Assembly: GCA_034008185.1 (NCBI GenBank)
Contig: CM067082.1
Coordinates: forward strand, 102,357,311 to 102,421,310
Direction of reading: 5' to 3'
From: Gorsachius magnificus
Lineage: Eukaryota; Chordata; Aves; Pelecaniformes; Ardeidae
DNA: 64,000 bases
Notes under the pieces: model-generated
The model's database searches: none
Seen by the model: only the letters and a program-made list of their open reading frames with translations
What the model was told of the DNA's origin: nothing
Program-made: the position numbers and the translations under genes
Part shown: positions 1 to 11,660 of the stretch, one piece after another
Numbering within the stretch: position 1 is the first letter of the stretch
How the letters are laid out: each line of letters begins with the position of its first letter

Positions 1-429
1 TCAATATTAATTTCCTGGCTTTGAAAAGTTGAAAAGTCAAATCTTCAGTGTCATTTGAAAACTATTTCTTTTTCCTATTACCTTTTCTTCACATACATGG
101 GCAGTTGTGTAGAATAACATTTGGAAAATCTTTGTAAATAGAGCCTTATTAGAAGAAAGGCAGAACCAGGCATTATTCACTAAAAAGAGGGGGGAAAAAG
201 TCTCTTTGTACTGCAAAAGGTACCATAAGAGAAAGGGAATTCTTGCTGAAGACACATTTACTTCTGTACCATTGACTTTGTAACACATGCCATTCCATAT
301 TTCATGAGCTTTATATTTTGATTGGTTTACATCATATATATGAGTAACACATTCTCATTTCAACAAGGAGTGGGGTAATAAAAAAGGTTCCCTTAACATC
401 TAACTTAATAATTTGAGTTGTGAAGTGAT
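1..429. other. Unique sequence, nothing recognised
   Basis: AT-rich sequence with no supported gene, repeat or RNA. The open frame on the minus strand here has no family resemblance and no splice or promoter support. Confidence 0.5.
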
Positions 430-578
430 AGCACAGGTTGCCTGGGGAGGTAGAAGATAAAAGTTGTCTCGCCTGCTAGAAATGGTGTAGATAAAGCCCA
501 TGCTGCTTTAGATGAGGACAGATTAGATGTCTGCTCAAGGTTCCTTTTCAGCCATATTTTCTGGTTTTTATAGTATCT
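430..578 (+). mobile_element. CR1-type LINE, 3' end fragment
   Basis: The stretch follows the usual order of a CR1 3' terminus read in the sense direction: a 'tgcctggggaggtag' block near 459-473 that corresponds to the family's 'cccagggaggtagtgga', then 'gacagattagatg' near 518-530, then 'ctcaaggttccttttcag' near 533-550, which corresponds to the family's 'ctcaaggtcccttccag'. The terminal octamer repeats are not preserved. CR1 copies are nearly always 5'-truncated, so a 150-bp 3' stub is typical. Divergence is high, so this is an old insertion without coding capacity. Confidence 0.7.
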
Positions 579-1135
579 TCCATCAGTATCTCTGCAAAAT
601 TTCCAGACGTCTATCTGCTGAAATACCTGCAGATGTATGTAGGTCAGCTAAACCCAAACATCAATAGATACTAAGGTCAAAATGGATTGTTGAGTTTATC
701 TTGTCCAGAGCTTCTAAACATTTTCTAAACCATGATCTCATATTACTACAGAACAGAATAATGGGCCCTTTTCCCTCTTCTTGACTGTAAAGGAAGGGCA
801 GCTGAAATCCTGCTGGAGGTCCCAGGACCCGAAGGTTGAGAATGAAGGCTGTAGATCAGCCCCTGAATAGAACTGTACGCACCAACTCCCAGCGCAGATG
901 GGAACACAGCTGCATGACTTAAGTGTACATGTAGCGATACGCACAGACCGGACATAAGGCATGCGAAGAGAGGGACCCAAGGTCTGCTGTTTGCCACATA
1001 CCAAATGAATTGCTGGTAGAAGGTGACTGATTGTCACAGATTCATACTAATGTATACTAACACTGTTCAGGGACTCATAATAGCGTATACCACAGCTAAC
1101 GCTGACTTCATTAAAGCTCTCTGGTCAATGAAAGC
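579..1135. other. Unique sequence, nothing recognised
   Basis: No gene or repeat was recognised. Overlapping minus-strand open frames of 83 and 99 codons at 738-1037 match nothing known. Confidence 0.5.
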
Positions 1136-1275
1136 AATTGTGTGTTGTCTAGTGGTTGGACTGGAAGACAGGAAAAGATTTGATTCAATGCTAGCTGTGC
1201 TACTGACTCATGGCTTACCCTCCAAGTAAGTCATTTGACCTTTCTGTACTTCAGTCAATCTGGCTGGAAAATTGT
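1136..1275 (+). mobile_element. MIR / CORE-SINE relic
   Basis: A near-complete 5' half of a MIR-type SINE is readable. The tRNA-derived head shows 'tctagtggttggactgg' at about 1147-1163 (family: tagtggttagagcactgg), and a decayed B-box region 'gatttgattcaatgct' lies about 20 bp beyond it. The core follows, with 'agtaagtcatttgacc' and 'ctttctgtacttcag' at about 1225-1255, matching the MIR core 'caagtcatttaacctctctgtgcctcag'. The block order and spacing are those of the family. MIRs spread before the amniote radiation, so this is a fossil. The 68-codon open frame over this interval is incidental. Confidence 0.85.
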
Positions 1276-4200
1276 GCGGGAAGAAGGGAAAAGCACTATT
1301 CTTACTGAAAACCACAGACGGAATCTGAGCTGAGTTTTCCTAGGGTAAAAAAGAAAGAGACAATATCAGAACGTGAGTCAGGATCGGAACCTCCCCGGCC
1401 TTTTCCACCCAGGACGTCTGGTAGTATCATCATTATCATAGCAGAAAATAATTTACTTCAAGCCTTACTTCTAGCTCAGAAACCAAAAGGAAATACTTGG
1501 TGCCTGTGCCAGGTACACTCAGCTCCTGAATAGATTGAAGGACTATCTGAATGGATTTAATAACTTTCTCTACATGGATCATATTTAAAGGGTATAAATA
1601 ACCAGAGCAAAAACTGGAACAGAGATGGATTTATATTACTAATATTTTTTTAAAAAATTTTTCTGATGGGAAAATGGAAAAAAGTAGGGACTTAAAAATA
1701 CCTTTTTTCCTTGTGTTATGCTTTCTGTCAGATTTTGTACTATAGAGACCTAAAGAACATTTTTTGGCAAAATACCAAGCTAAATACAACGTGGTGTAAG
1801 TTCCTAATAATGGAAAGAAAGTTGTGGTGGGAAAGTGTCTAGAGCAGATTTTGTAGACAGAAGGTCCCCGAATTGGCTGCAAAAACAATTTCTTTTTCAG
1901 AATGTCTTCCTCATTTTGAAAATATAAATAGCTCTAATTAAATGCCCCAACCTTTTTCTTTTCTTATGAGTAGGAAGTGGAGTTGTAAAAGATTGATTTT
2001 GGCCGGTACTGCCATAAAGTGGTGAAAAAAATAATGACCTGTAAGGGAAACTGAAATTCAATGGGGGCTGGATTTGTGGTTCTGGATATCTTGAAAATAC
2101 CTCTATTTTTGTGAGAAACCTCTACTAGACCCATGAAATCAGACCCCCTCTGGATTTCAGGAACGTTTGTACTAGAGCGAAAGGCCCTCACTCTGACAGA
2201 TCACTCAGGCTGAGAACTACCGTATGAATGGTACTATTGAAGACACATCCACCCATACAGCACCACTCAATGTACTTCTGCACAGTGGGTCTCAAGGGGA
2301 TAATTGAATCAAAGCCCATGACCACTCAGTAATGAGGGAATCACACCCAAAATGCTGAAGGTGAGTGGGGCTGTTGGATTCAGGCACTGTGAATTTTCAG
2401 TTCCGAGACAGCCCTTAATGCAAACGGAGTCTGCTTCCAGTTTGACATCAGGTGAGATATTGAGGTGCTTTGACCTGATGATAGAAATATCACTAGAAGC
2501 ATGGCCTTACTATTGTAGCTATCACATCACTGACCTGCCAGTCATTTATCAAGGGGCCTACAAAAGACCTGCCTTATGAAAATAAGGGTTATATATTTTC
2601 ACAGATCCAGATGTTTCACTTGGGTCTTCTGAACTTCTTTTCAGAAATCTCGAGAAGTATCTAGCTCGTTCTCTGTCTTGATACAGGGATTATCAGAGCT
2701 CTTAGGTTAATAAGACGCAGTAACTATAATGACAGCATTGCACAATAGGCGTCATTAGCGGGGAAGAGCTGGAATGTGGAGATGGGGTTTCTCCATCCGA
2801 AGTTTTATTGTTACAAAATGTGGTACAGATAGGAACATTTTTATGAGTCCCAGGGATACCACTTCTCCATCAGCATCATGAGAAGTCTCTCAATTTTATT
2901 TCCAATTAGGTGGTAAAACATGATCAAGAGGCTCCTTGTGGGCTCCTGTGAATTAATCACCATCACTGAACTGTTGTGTTAAAAGACATAGAGGACATAA
3001 CGGACAATAGAGGTCTGGCAAGATTTCACAGTAAACAAATCTGAACTGAAACTTCAGACTTCTTTGAACTCAGACCTGACCTTGACCCAAGCTGGATTTA
3101 CATCCAGAAATTATTCTCTCTGCTTATACACACAAAGTCAGAACTGTACTGCTAGACATGAAACACTGTGAACTCTGATGATCTGAAATAGAGCCATGCA
3201 TCTGTATCACCTGGAAAGTTAAAAATATTTGGAAGTAGAGTTTGATAGCAGTTGTCCACTTTGTAGGCATGTCCCATCTGTTAGAGTTCTGAATAGTTTC
3301 AAAAGTTTTGCTTTCAATCTGTGCAGACACTTCATTTTTAAAATTCCCCTCTGCTACTTCTTGTGTGTAGGAGACAATTATTTCACAAATGGCTATTTTT
3401 TTCTAATATGATTCAATGTGGAGGGGAATATTGTCTCTTTCTCACATGCTTTTACCTTGTTAATAAATTAACTTTGTACATTCAGATGATAGATATATTG
3501 TAAATTCAAGGAGTTAACAATTTAGTCATAAAGTACAAGTGCAACATGACCAAACTACAGGAACAACATTCCTGCGCAACCCCAAGTTTTCTTATTTCTT
3601 TCAACTTTGCTTTTACAGTAATACTGCATAAATCACCTTACATTGCTACAAGCAAAAGCAACTGAGCCAAGTCCAAAGAGACAGATGCAACAAACTTCTT
3701 TTTCCCATGTGCTGAACTGGTCAAACACAAGCCAGCTACACACTAGAAGCAAGGGATGCATGGCAATTATGTGTGAGCTAAATATGCCCTGATTTCTTCA
3801 TGGCAGTCAGCTTTAGAATAAAAAGAGCAAATAAATGTACCTGCACATATGAAGATTTAGCTTTGCTTTCATCTTGAAAGCCAAGCATTTAAATGATGAA
3901 TTTTCCTTTGGAAAATGAAACAGCCAGATTAACTTTTAGCTTAGCATAGGTACTCTAGCATCATATTAGTGCTGGCTAAAACACAATGCAGTCAGAAGGC
4001 CTTAAAACGGCCTGTGGAATGCCAAATCTGGTATCAAATTGTGCTCTGTCATTGTGACTCTACACTTCTTATACAATAGTGTGGTGATTGTTATTATCTT
4101 CATCTACAGAAGACTGGAAGAGTTGAGACTGTTGCTGGTTTTTGTACTTCCCTGTTTTTCCTGTTCTCCATGTGAAAACATTCCTACCTCTCACCAAAGA

Positions 4201-7200
4201 AGGACATGGCAAGTATTTCTAAGAAAGTTTCTTTCCCAATTCTTATTCATCCTGGAGCTCATCAAGATCCTCTGCAGCCAGAAGTTTCTCTACTGTTTGA
4301 ATTTGTATTAGCACATCAAGTTGTCAGATAACCTTTCTAAGTCATCTTTCCACCATGCAAATCATGCTTCAGAGCCACAGTGTGCAATATTTCATGCTTA
4401 TGTAATTATATAGATGATATACTAGAAAGCTTTTATTTAAAGACCCTGCTCTTATAGTGAGCCAAGTTGGGAAACAAATGAGAAAACATGGGAGGTAAAG
4501 CAGGTGAGAGTAGGCCTATATGAAACTGTGTACCAAACGTAGGTGCAACATCCAGTAGTTTATGAGATTCTAGTCCCTAATATTCAGAATTTTTCATACA
4601 AATATCTTGGGGTATCTAGAAAAAACACCAATTTTTCTTGGCAAATTCAGGAGCCAAGCTTGTAATTTTCTAAACCACTTCATAGCAACATACAATGAAT
4701 GAAGGCCGGTTTGCTCAAGCAGTGTCAAATAGCATTGGTATGGTGACACTCTGGCATCTTGCAATCTGCCAGAATTAGACCGCAATGCTGCTTCTGATTG
4801 GAAACTGCAGCAGGGAAGTTCCTAGTTTCTCTTCTTTGGTATAAAGCACCCATTTCTTGCTAGATGATTCATAAGATAATGGATCTTTATCCTGTAACTA
4901 ATCCAGCATTTAACATAGCCTTTGTTGCAGCACACGTCACTTTAATTTGAGAATTTCACATTTGGAAAGTAAGAAGGAAACGATTTTGTGGAAGTTTTTC
5001 CTTTTTTCTTTCTTTTTTCTTTTTTTAATAATTTGAAAACTGCTGCCAGGTCTGGAATGTGGGAAGTGTTCCCACATGTGGGGTATGATATGGTGGAGGT
5101 CAAAGCAATATGCTTTGGAGCTGAATATAACTTTGTGCTTTTGAGACACTGACCTGGGCCTTGCTCTCTCTGCCACCACCAGTACCAGCCTTCCGAGCAC
5201 TTTCCAGGCATGCAAGGCTTTAATAAACAACTGAGAACACAGCTGCAAAATAAGATTCTACCTTTGTCCCAACCCTGGTAAAAAAACTTCTCCCTCATCT
5301 CAGATGGCACTGTTCTGGGCAACACATTGTTACTCTGATGTCTATATAGTCAGTGATGGGCATTTTGTCATAAATTGTATCAATTGTGTATTTCCAGAAG
5401 GTTCACAGAAAAACCTCCACAAACTTTAAAATTATCCCGCATCTCTGTTCCTAAAAATGAAGCTATCCTCTACCATCCCACCATTCTCAGCCTTTCCTCA
5501 AATTGGAGAAATAGTCCCCAAAAATATTGCTTTGTCAAAAAGGAGCAATCAGATTAAATCCTGATATTGGAGGGAAGTAATTTTCAGCATGACCTTGAGG
5601 GCTAGGCGTGGGCAGAGTTGAAAGGAGAGATTCCTGTTTTTCTACACAACCCTGTAACTATACTTGGAAGGTCCCAAGAAATCAGACTGGAAAGTTGGGT
5701 TGCTTCTAGTCATAATACCACTACAGTGGTATTTTTAGTGACCTATTTATTTCTCCAAAATCCCCCTAAAGAATAAGTACCGGAGAACCCTACTGAAGCT
5801 TTACAAATAAACAGAGAAGAGATGATTTCCAATAAGGTTTCAAGAAATTTGTCTGAAACAGCTGTCCGAGTGGCACATCCAAAATACCTGGTAGAATGGT
5901 ACAACATAAGCTATTGGTACTGATGTGGGTTAGTCTCACTTATGAATAATCACAAACCCATGCCAGTAAAAGATTTATCATGCATTGCTGTGTCTTCTCC
6001 CCCTTCCACTCTGACCAAACAAAGTGAAATCAAAATTAATCAGTAAATTACTTTAACCTCGGCAGGGTTTCTCATTAATTTGTGGTTTCTTGTTTCCCAC
6101 ATCCCCATCGCTGCATAAAACTTCCCTTTTTACAGACAGTTCACTGTTTACATGATAAACATACTCCCTGCATTACCCTTCTGGACTTGTATTGCTCAAG
6201 CGTGAGAGCTTCAGTACATCCCACTTCCTTACCAGCCCCTTGAAACCTCCTTGATGACAGTGCCTGGTGACCACAACAGGCAGTGAGTACTAATATTGCA
6301 GTACAGAGAATTTCCCCCCACCAATGAAGCATGACATTCAGTTTCTCCAGCTGTTCTTCTCATTCCTGGAAACCTGCTGGAAACAGCCACTGTGGAGGCA
6401 AATGGACTATCCTGGCACAGAGGCATCACCCACGTCTCAAAAGGATTGACTGAAAAGGATGGTGCTCTTGCCTTGAGACTGGCAGCTTCTTTTGTTGCAC
6501 TGCGGGGATAGAAGAACACTTCAAAGTGTGTGTATTATCTGGAAGCTCACCAAAGAGGAGGACATTCCTCTGGAGGTTTAGCTGGAACAATTGGCTCCCC
6601 ATGAGCTGCTGGCATGGAGGGTGTGCCTGCAAGAAAAGGCTTCGTGGCCAGTGCGCACCCTTACCTTGTCCTCCCCAGTTCCCTGTGCCATTGTGGATCC
6701 ACAAAACACTGATTTGCACCCGACAGGCACAGCCCTTCCCCAAGTGTCAGCCTGCACCCCAAAGCACAGCAATGAACCCAATCTACCCATTTCTCCCACT
6801 GGCACAGGGATGTCTGCCAGTGTTGGCAGAGGGTGGGTATTTCTGTCTCTTTTTCGTTCTTTCTTAACTATGTAAAACTTCTCAGGCAGCAGCCTCAGAA
6901 ATCAGACTTCCAGCCTACCTGACGTAAGATATGTCACTGCAGTGATTATGTTTGGTGTGGAAAAATACACTCCGTCAAATCACTTTTACTATGAGGACTT
7001 CCTAGAGATAAATGCCAGAAATGTCTCTGTCCCATCAGTCCTGCCTATCCAATAAACCTCATCACCTCATAGGTCTGTTAGCAGTGTCCTTCCAGAATTA
7101 CTTCTGTGAATCAACTGACAAGGGACAGGAGAAAAACACTAAAATCTACCAGCAACTTAGATTATACGTGTCATTTTATTCCAGCATAGGATTCAAACTA

Positions 7201-9054
7201 TCTACAAAAACCAGAGGGTTTATACTGTATTCACAATTTACCAAGTTAATTTGTATGTTCCTCCCAATTAATTAACTAAACAGTAAGAGCCAGGACCCAG
7301 TCTCGGATCCAGGGATACCATCTGTCACAACTTGGCTCGGTCCCATCGTGTAAGGTCACCAGTCTGCTGTGAGTGGGCTCAATCCATGGGGTCCCACCTG
7401 CTTCCAACCCAGCCATTTCTGAGGCAAATGGCCTCTCCTTGTGCTCCCTGCGGCCCCAGAGCTCCTCCAACCCCTTTCCAGGGAGGTGAAACCCTGCAGG
7501 GCAGCCAGCCCCGCCCCGTGCTGCCTGGGGCTCACACACACTTTTGGGAAACTCATCTGGGGCTTCAGGGGAGCATTTCCACACTTCCAGTTTAACACAC
7601 ACACCACCTCTCTTCCCCCCCACCCCACCTTCCCAGGACAACGTGATGGGAAAGCAAGGAGAAAAGTTGAAGCAGAAGAATGTCTGAACCACAGACATGG
7701 TACTCTTAAAAGGAATTGAAAATCATAGACATCTGAAAAAGGGCAAAGTCCTGGCTTAGTCACCCTTTCTGTGAACTCAAGGGCTGGGATAAGCCCATCC
7801 TTGTTTTCCACACACTCTCACAGAGGACTCATCCATGTTCGGCTGCTGTCCTTCGCAGTGTCCTCACCAAGAACCCTTGCCGCTTTTCTCTCTGCTTTTC
7901 TGTGTAAAAAAAAAAAAAAAAGTCCCTGGGAAAGGCCAGTACCTAGAAGATGGTTAGCAGAATCACGGTGGCTTCTTACAGTTAGCACCTAGAAAGGCCA
8001 CCAAGCATATTCCTGAGGCAGAGCCAACCCAGCAAGCTGCCTAGATGGTGTCTAGATCTGTGTCCAGGAAGATACAAAATAAAATCATGCTATCTGACCC
8101 AAATATGCACTTTGCGTTCAAGGAGAAGGTTCACTGCTGGGGCACTGCCATGGGGTGTAATGTCACAGAGCAGAATTTTGCTGTAGATAACGATCCCTCT
8201 TCCAAGCCATACAGCAATGTGCCAACAACGCATTGGTTAAAGATTGGCAGGGTGAAACCCCACCATTACAGAGCTCAAAGGAAGATCTGGCTTTGATTTT
8301 GCTGGATTCAGAGTTTCAGTCACGGTCTACAAAAGATACAAGGGTGTGCCTGCAGATAAATGTGTTTTCTGGGTTGCGCTCAGGGCACTTAGTACCTTGT
8401 AAGATCAGTGTGCGGATCTTCATGCTGGTTTTGACATCATATGAATTACTGTATTTATTTCTGAAACCAGTGAACTGCCTGGAAGTGCTCTAGACAAAAA
8501 CCCAATGAAACTACCAAGAGACTCGAAAGAATTATTTGTGATAAGAAATTAAAAGCAAGTGTCTCACCTACACACAGAAGAATACATTCTTGAGAGAAAA
8601 GACTTTTAAGCTGTGTTGAGTTTAAACATATTTCTGAAATGCATATATTACATAATGAGAGTGAGGCTGAAATGGACATTATGAATATTACATAATAAAA
8701 CTGTATTTTAACATGTGTGTTTTTACCATCTCAAGCAAAATGCACAGCCCTTATGTGTAATCACCTAAACAATCATTAGGGCTATACTTGTATGTATATG
8801 GGCACATGTGCATGTATGTATTTTCAGTAATAAACTTGAAAAGTGAAAATAGCAAATATGAAGAGATACATTTGCATGGATCGAGGAATAGTGAAGGAAA
8901 TAAGACCTCCTTCAAAGTTAAGAAAAGGAATATTTATCAGTGTACCCTAAACCTGCAATTAAAGATGGAAGATACAAATATAGCTGGAGAAGCTGTATGT
9001 ATTTTTGCCCGCATTTACAGAAAAGCAAATGAAGATACAAAATAGATTAAAAAT
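1276..9054. other. Long gene-free stretch, nothing firmly recognised
   Basis: About 7.8 kb without a supported gene. A T-rich low-complexity tract lies near 5004-5027. Two GC-richer patches, about 6420-6830 and 7300-7640, carry overlapping open frames on both strands, the usual result of locally raised GC rather than of coding. On the minus strand near 6659-6665 there is a good splice-donor look-alike, but no matching coding exon was recognised. Confidence 0.45.
7906..7921. repeat. Homopolymer (A)16
   Basis: An uninterrupted run of 16 A. No recognisable SINE or LINE body precedes it, so it is annotated only as low-complexity sequence. Confidence 0.9.
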
Positions 9055-9280
9055 ATTAAGGGACTTTAGGTGCCTCCACTTTGGAGTACCTAATTTTATT
9101 CACTGTAACAGCACCTAGACTTCTGAAGGTGACTTGTTTAGCATTAAAAATAGGCCTGTTTTAGTGTCTGAAGTTCAGCACCCCAAGCACACAGTTGGAA
9201 ATGTTAGACGAAGGAGCAGATGTGTGAATTATCTAATTTCCATTGATGCAAATGGGAGTTAAATACCTAAAGAAGGAATG
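9055..9280. repeat. Old interspersed repeat with 'taggtgcct' motifs
   Basis: This interval carries blocks that recur in turtle, crocodile and bird DNA: 'ctttaggtgcctcc' near 9064-9077, 'cccaagcacacagttgg' near 9182-9198, and 'ccattgatgcaaatgggag' near 9240-9258 followed by 'ttaaatacctaa'. The last corresponds to the common 'ccattgaagtcaatgggagttaggcacctaaa' arrangement. I know this as an abundant sauropsid repeat but cannot name the Repbase family with certainty. It has no coding content and is well decayed. Confidence 0.55.
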
Positions 9281-11565
9281 ATGTCCCTCTTTACTAGAGC
9301 CTTGTGTTTTAATGGATTCAGCAGAGACTTAAAACTTGCGCCAAAGATTTAAAGCTTACAGAATTTTTCAACCAAAATCTCCAACAGCCAATGAATAAAT
9401 AAAAGCCTCTATTGTCATTCAGGAAGATACTTCTTTTTGCATCAGTATAATGCCTTTAGACTTTCCAAAGGTGGCTTAAGTTATAGGACATTTCTCTCAT
9501 CTGCTACCTAGGGGAGAGCTGTGTGTGCACTGTCATGTTTTAATTTAAGCAAGGTTTGGGATTATGTTGACAGACACAGCACGGTGGAGGGAAAGAGCTG
9601 TAAAGAAAATGTCTATGTGGATCCTTGCTTGGTTTAGACAGGATTTGCTTTCAAGGCCAGAATTAAACTCGGATCAAAATTTAGATTATTCCTCAGCAGC
9701 CCACCATGGATTTGAATATACGTCTTGCTGGGATTTTTCCCCTCTCCTGTCAGTCCAGAGGGTCACTTGGACTACTTCCTTCCATACTTGGGAATACCAA
9801 TCTTTTTGCATTGCTTTTGAGGATGTGAGAAAAAAAATCCCATGGTTTTTGAAGGCTGAAATGAAGCAGAAACCTTTTGCTGCTGGCTGCAATACAAGTA
9901 CATAGACATGGCCCAAAGCCCAAGCCATGCATTTTTTTGGGGGGGGGGGACACCTTACAATTTGAGAAACCTAGACAGTCTTGCAGCTCATTAGTTTGGT
10001 AATCCCTCTGCTTCAACAACAGAAGCAGAGGGAGATGTGACTCATTTCCCAACCACCACTACCTCTGGCAGCTGAAGACAAATTAGTGCCCAGTCTCTGG
10101 GCCAGCAAGTTGGTTGCCTATAAGCTCAGCTGAACCAGGCTTGTGGAGAAAAGGTGATGCCACCTCAGTGCATGCAACAGCCATGCCCTTTTCCCTCAAG
10201 ATTTTCCATCATAAAGTAGGGTGGAACAAACATCCGATTATAAATTTATCAGCCATCTACAGTTTTCTAGCAGCTATGGGGAAAGAAGTGTCAGGAAAAC
10301 CTTTATATACATAAACAGGCATTGTGTTTGAATTTCCTTTTTTTTTTTTTTTGCCAGGCAGAAGCATGTTTCTTATTTATCTGCAAACATCCTGTTCAAA
10401 TTTAAGATTTTCTGTGGTTGGTTGCTGCTCATTATTATCTGTTCTCAAACCAGCCAGGATGGGAGTCATTTCTGATGGGTGACCAATAGGGAAAATAAAA
10501 CAAATGAGGAGAGATGTAGGGGGGGGACCTTGCATGGTGTGGTTGATGTTATGATCTGTATTTGAAATGGGATAGGATGCAGAGGGTCTACCAGCACTTC
10601 TGAGAAAATCAGTTAGATAGCCTGGGATCTGCAGGACATCTGCAGGGCAAATACATCCATGTGTCCTTTTTTGACTATTGCTCATTACTGCACGGTTTAA
10701 AATGTGTGTGTCATTAAATAATCTGGGTAACCTTGCGTTCTAGCTGTTACACATGATGTGTCCTGTGCCTTTCCTTGAATCTCTCATATAGATTTTTAAT
10801 CAGACATACATCATAACAGCAATTATTTGACTCCTCCTTTGGAAGCTATTTCTACATATGAATTAAAGTGATTGTCAACATTTAGTTTAGCAAAACATTC
10901 TGAATCCTACACCTAAAGTTCAGGTTTCCCAAAGTTTGCAAAAAACTCTGTGGAAATGCCGACTATCTACAAACCCTACCTGATTCGGTGGAAGCTGCAG
11001 GGCATGCAGAATATCCTTGCTTTTGTTTCTGCTTCAGTAATGGTCACTTTTTGTTCTTCAGCTTATGTAGAGACCCCTCAGCTCGGAGAGGCTCGCTGCG
11101 CATTGTGGAGCGTTACCACAAGAAGAATGCTGAAAGAGTTACACTGCGTTGCCTTTTGGTTTTTGTACATATAAATCAACCTTAGATCATAAAACACAAC
11201 CTGTAATAACAATCACCAATATTTAATAAATTTCTGACTGGTTTGAAAACCTGTTCAAATACTTTGTACCACCCACAAAAACATTTGCAATAAATTGCAA
11301 GGCAATAAAAATCACATAACACATAATTACTGGCATTATTGTATACTTCACTTTTTTTCAGGGAGGAGGAGCTGGGTGGAGGGAGGAAGAGGCTGGGTTT
11401 GAGAGAAAAAAGGGAACTTTTCAGTTTTATTTCCTGAGCTATTTTGTTATAAGATTTTTTAAATAATACATTTTAAGCAGTGCTAAATACAGAAAAGGGC
11501 TTTTTCAAACAGCTCACAAGTTCAGTTCCTGAATGAGTCATTGCTGATCAGAAGGATTCCCTTAA
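9281..11565. other. Unique sequence with low-complexity tracts
   Basis: No gene was supported. It contains a T7-G11 tract at 9932-9949. The open frames, up to 113 codons, match no known family and overlap on opposite strands. An AT-rich stretch at about 11200-11340 has the look of conserved non-coding DNA, but nothing in a single sequence can confirm that. Confidence 0.4.
10338..10352. repeat. Homopolymer (T)15
   Basis: An uninterrupted run of 15 T. It could be a poly(A) tail in reverse orientation, but no recognisable retroposon body lies at higher coordinates. Confidence 0.9.
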
Positions 11566-11660
11566 CAGGGGATTTACAGCAGAAGAACCAAAGCCTGTTT
11601 CCATTGAAATCAGTGGCAAACTCCCACTGACTTCAACAGAGGATTGACCCGGCAGATGTT
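11566..11660. repeat. Fold-back interspersed repeat, 'ttgacttcaatgg' core
   Basis: Two inverted arms, 'ccattgaaatcagtgg' at 11601-11616 and 'cccactgacttcaacag' at 11623-11639, are separated by a six-base loop and differ by only a few substitutions. The flank 'aggattgaccc' matches the familiar '-ggattggccc' edge of this repeat in other sauropsid DNA. The arms would form a hairpin. It resembles a MITE-like or palindromic repeat and carries no coding sequence. The family name is uncertain. Confidence 0.65.

Noticed and set aside
6578..6805. Minus-strand frame ending at an AAG|GTAAGG donor-like site near 6665
   Set aside because: The donor match is good, but the peptide matches nothing, no partner acceptor was identified, and the area is a GC-rich patch with frames on both strands.
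7276..7811. Overlapping 140-151-codon minus-strand frames with plus-strand shadows
   Set aside because: They lie in a locally GC-rich patch where stops are rarer. No family resemblance on any frame.
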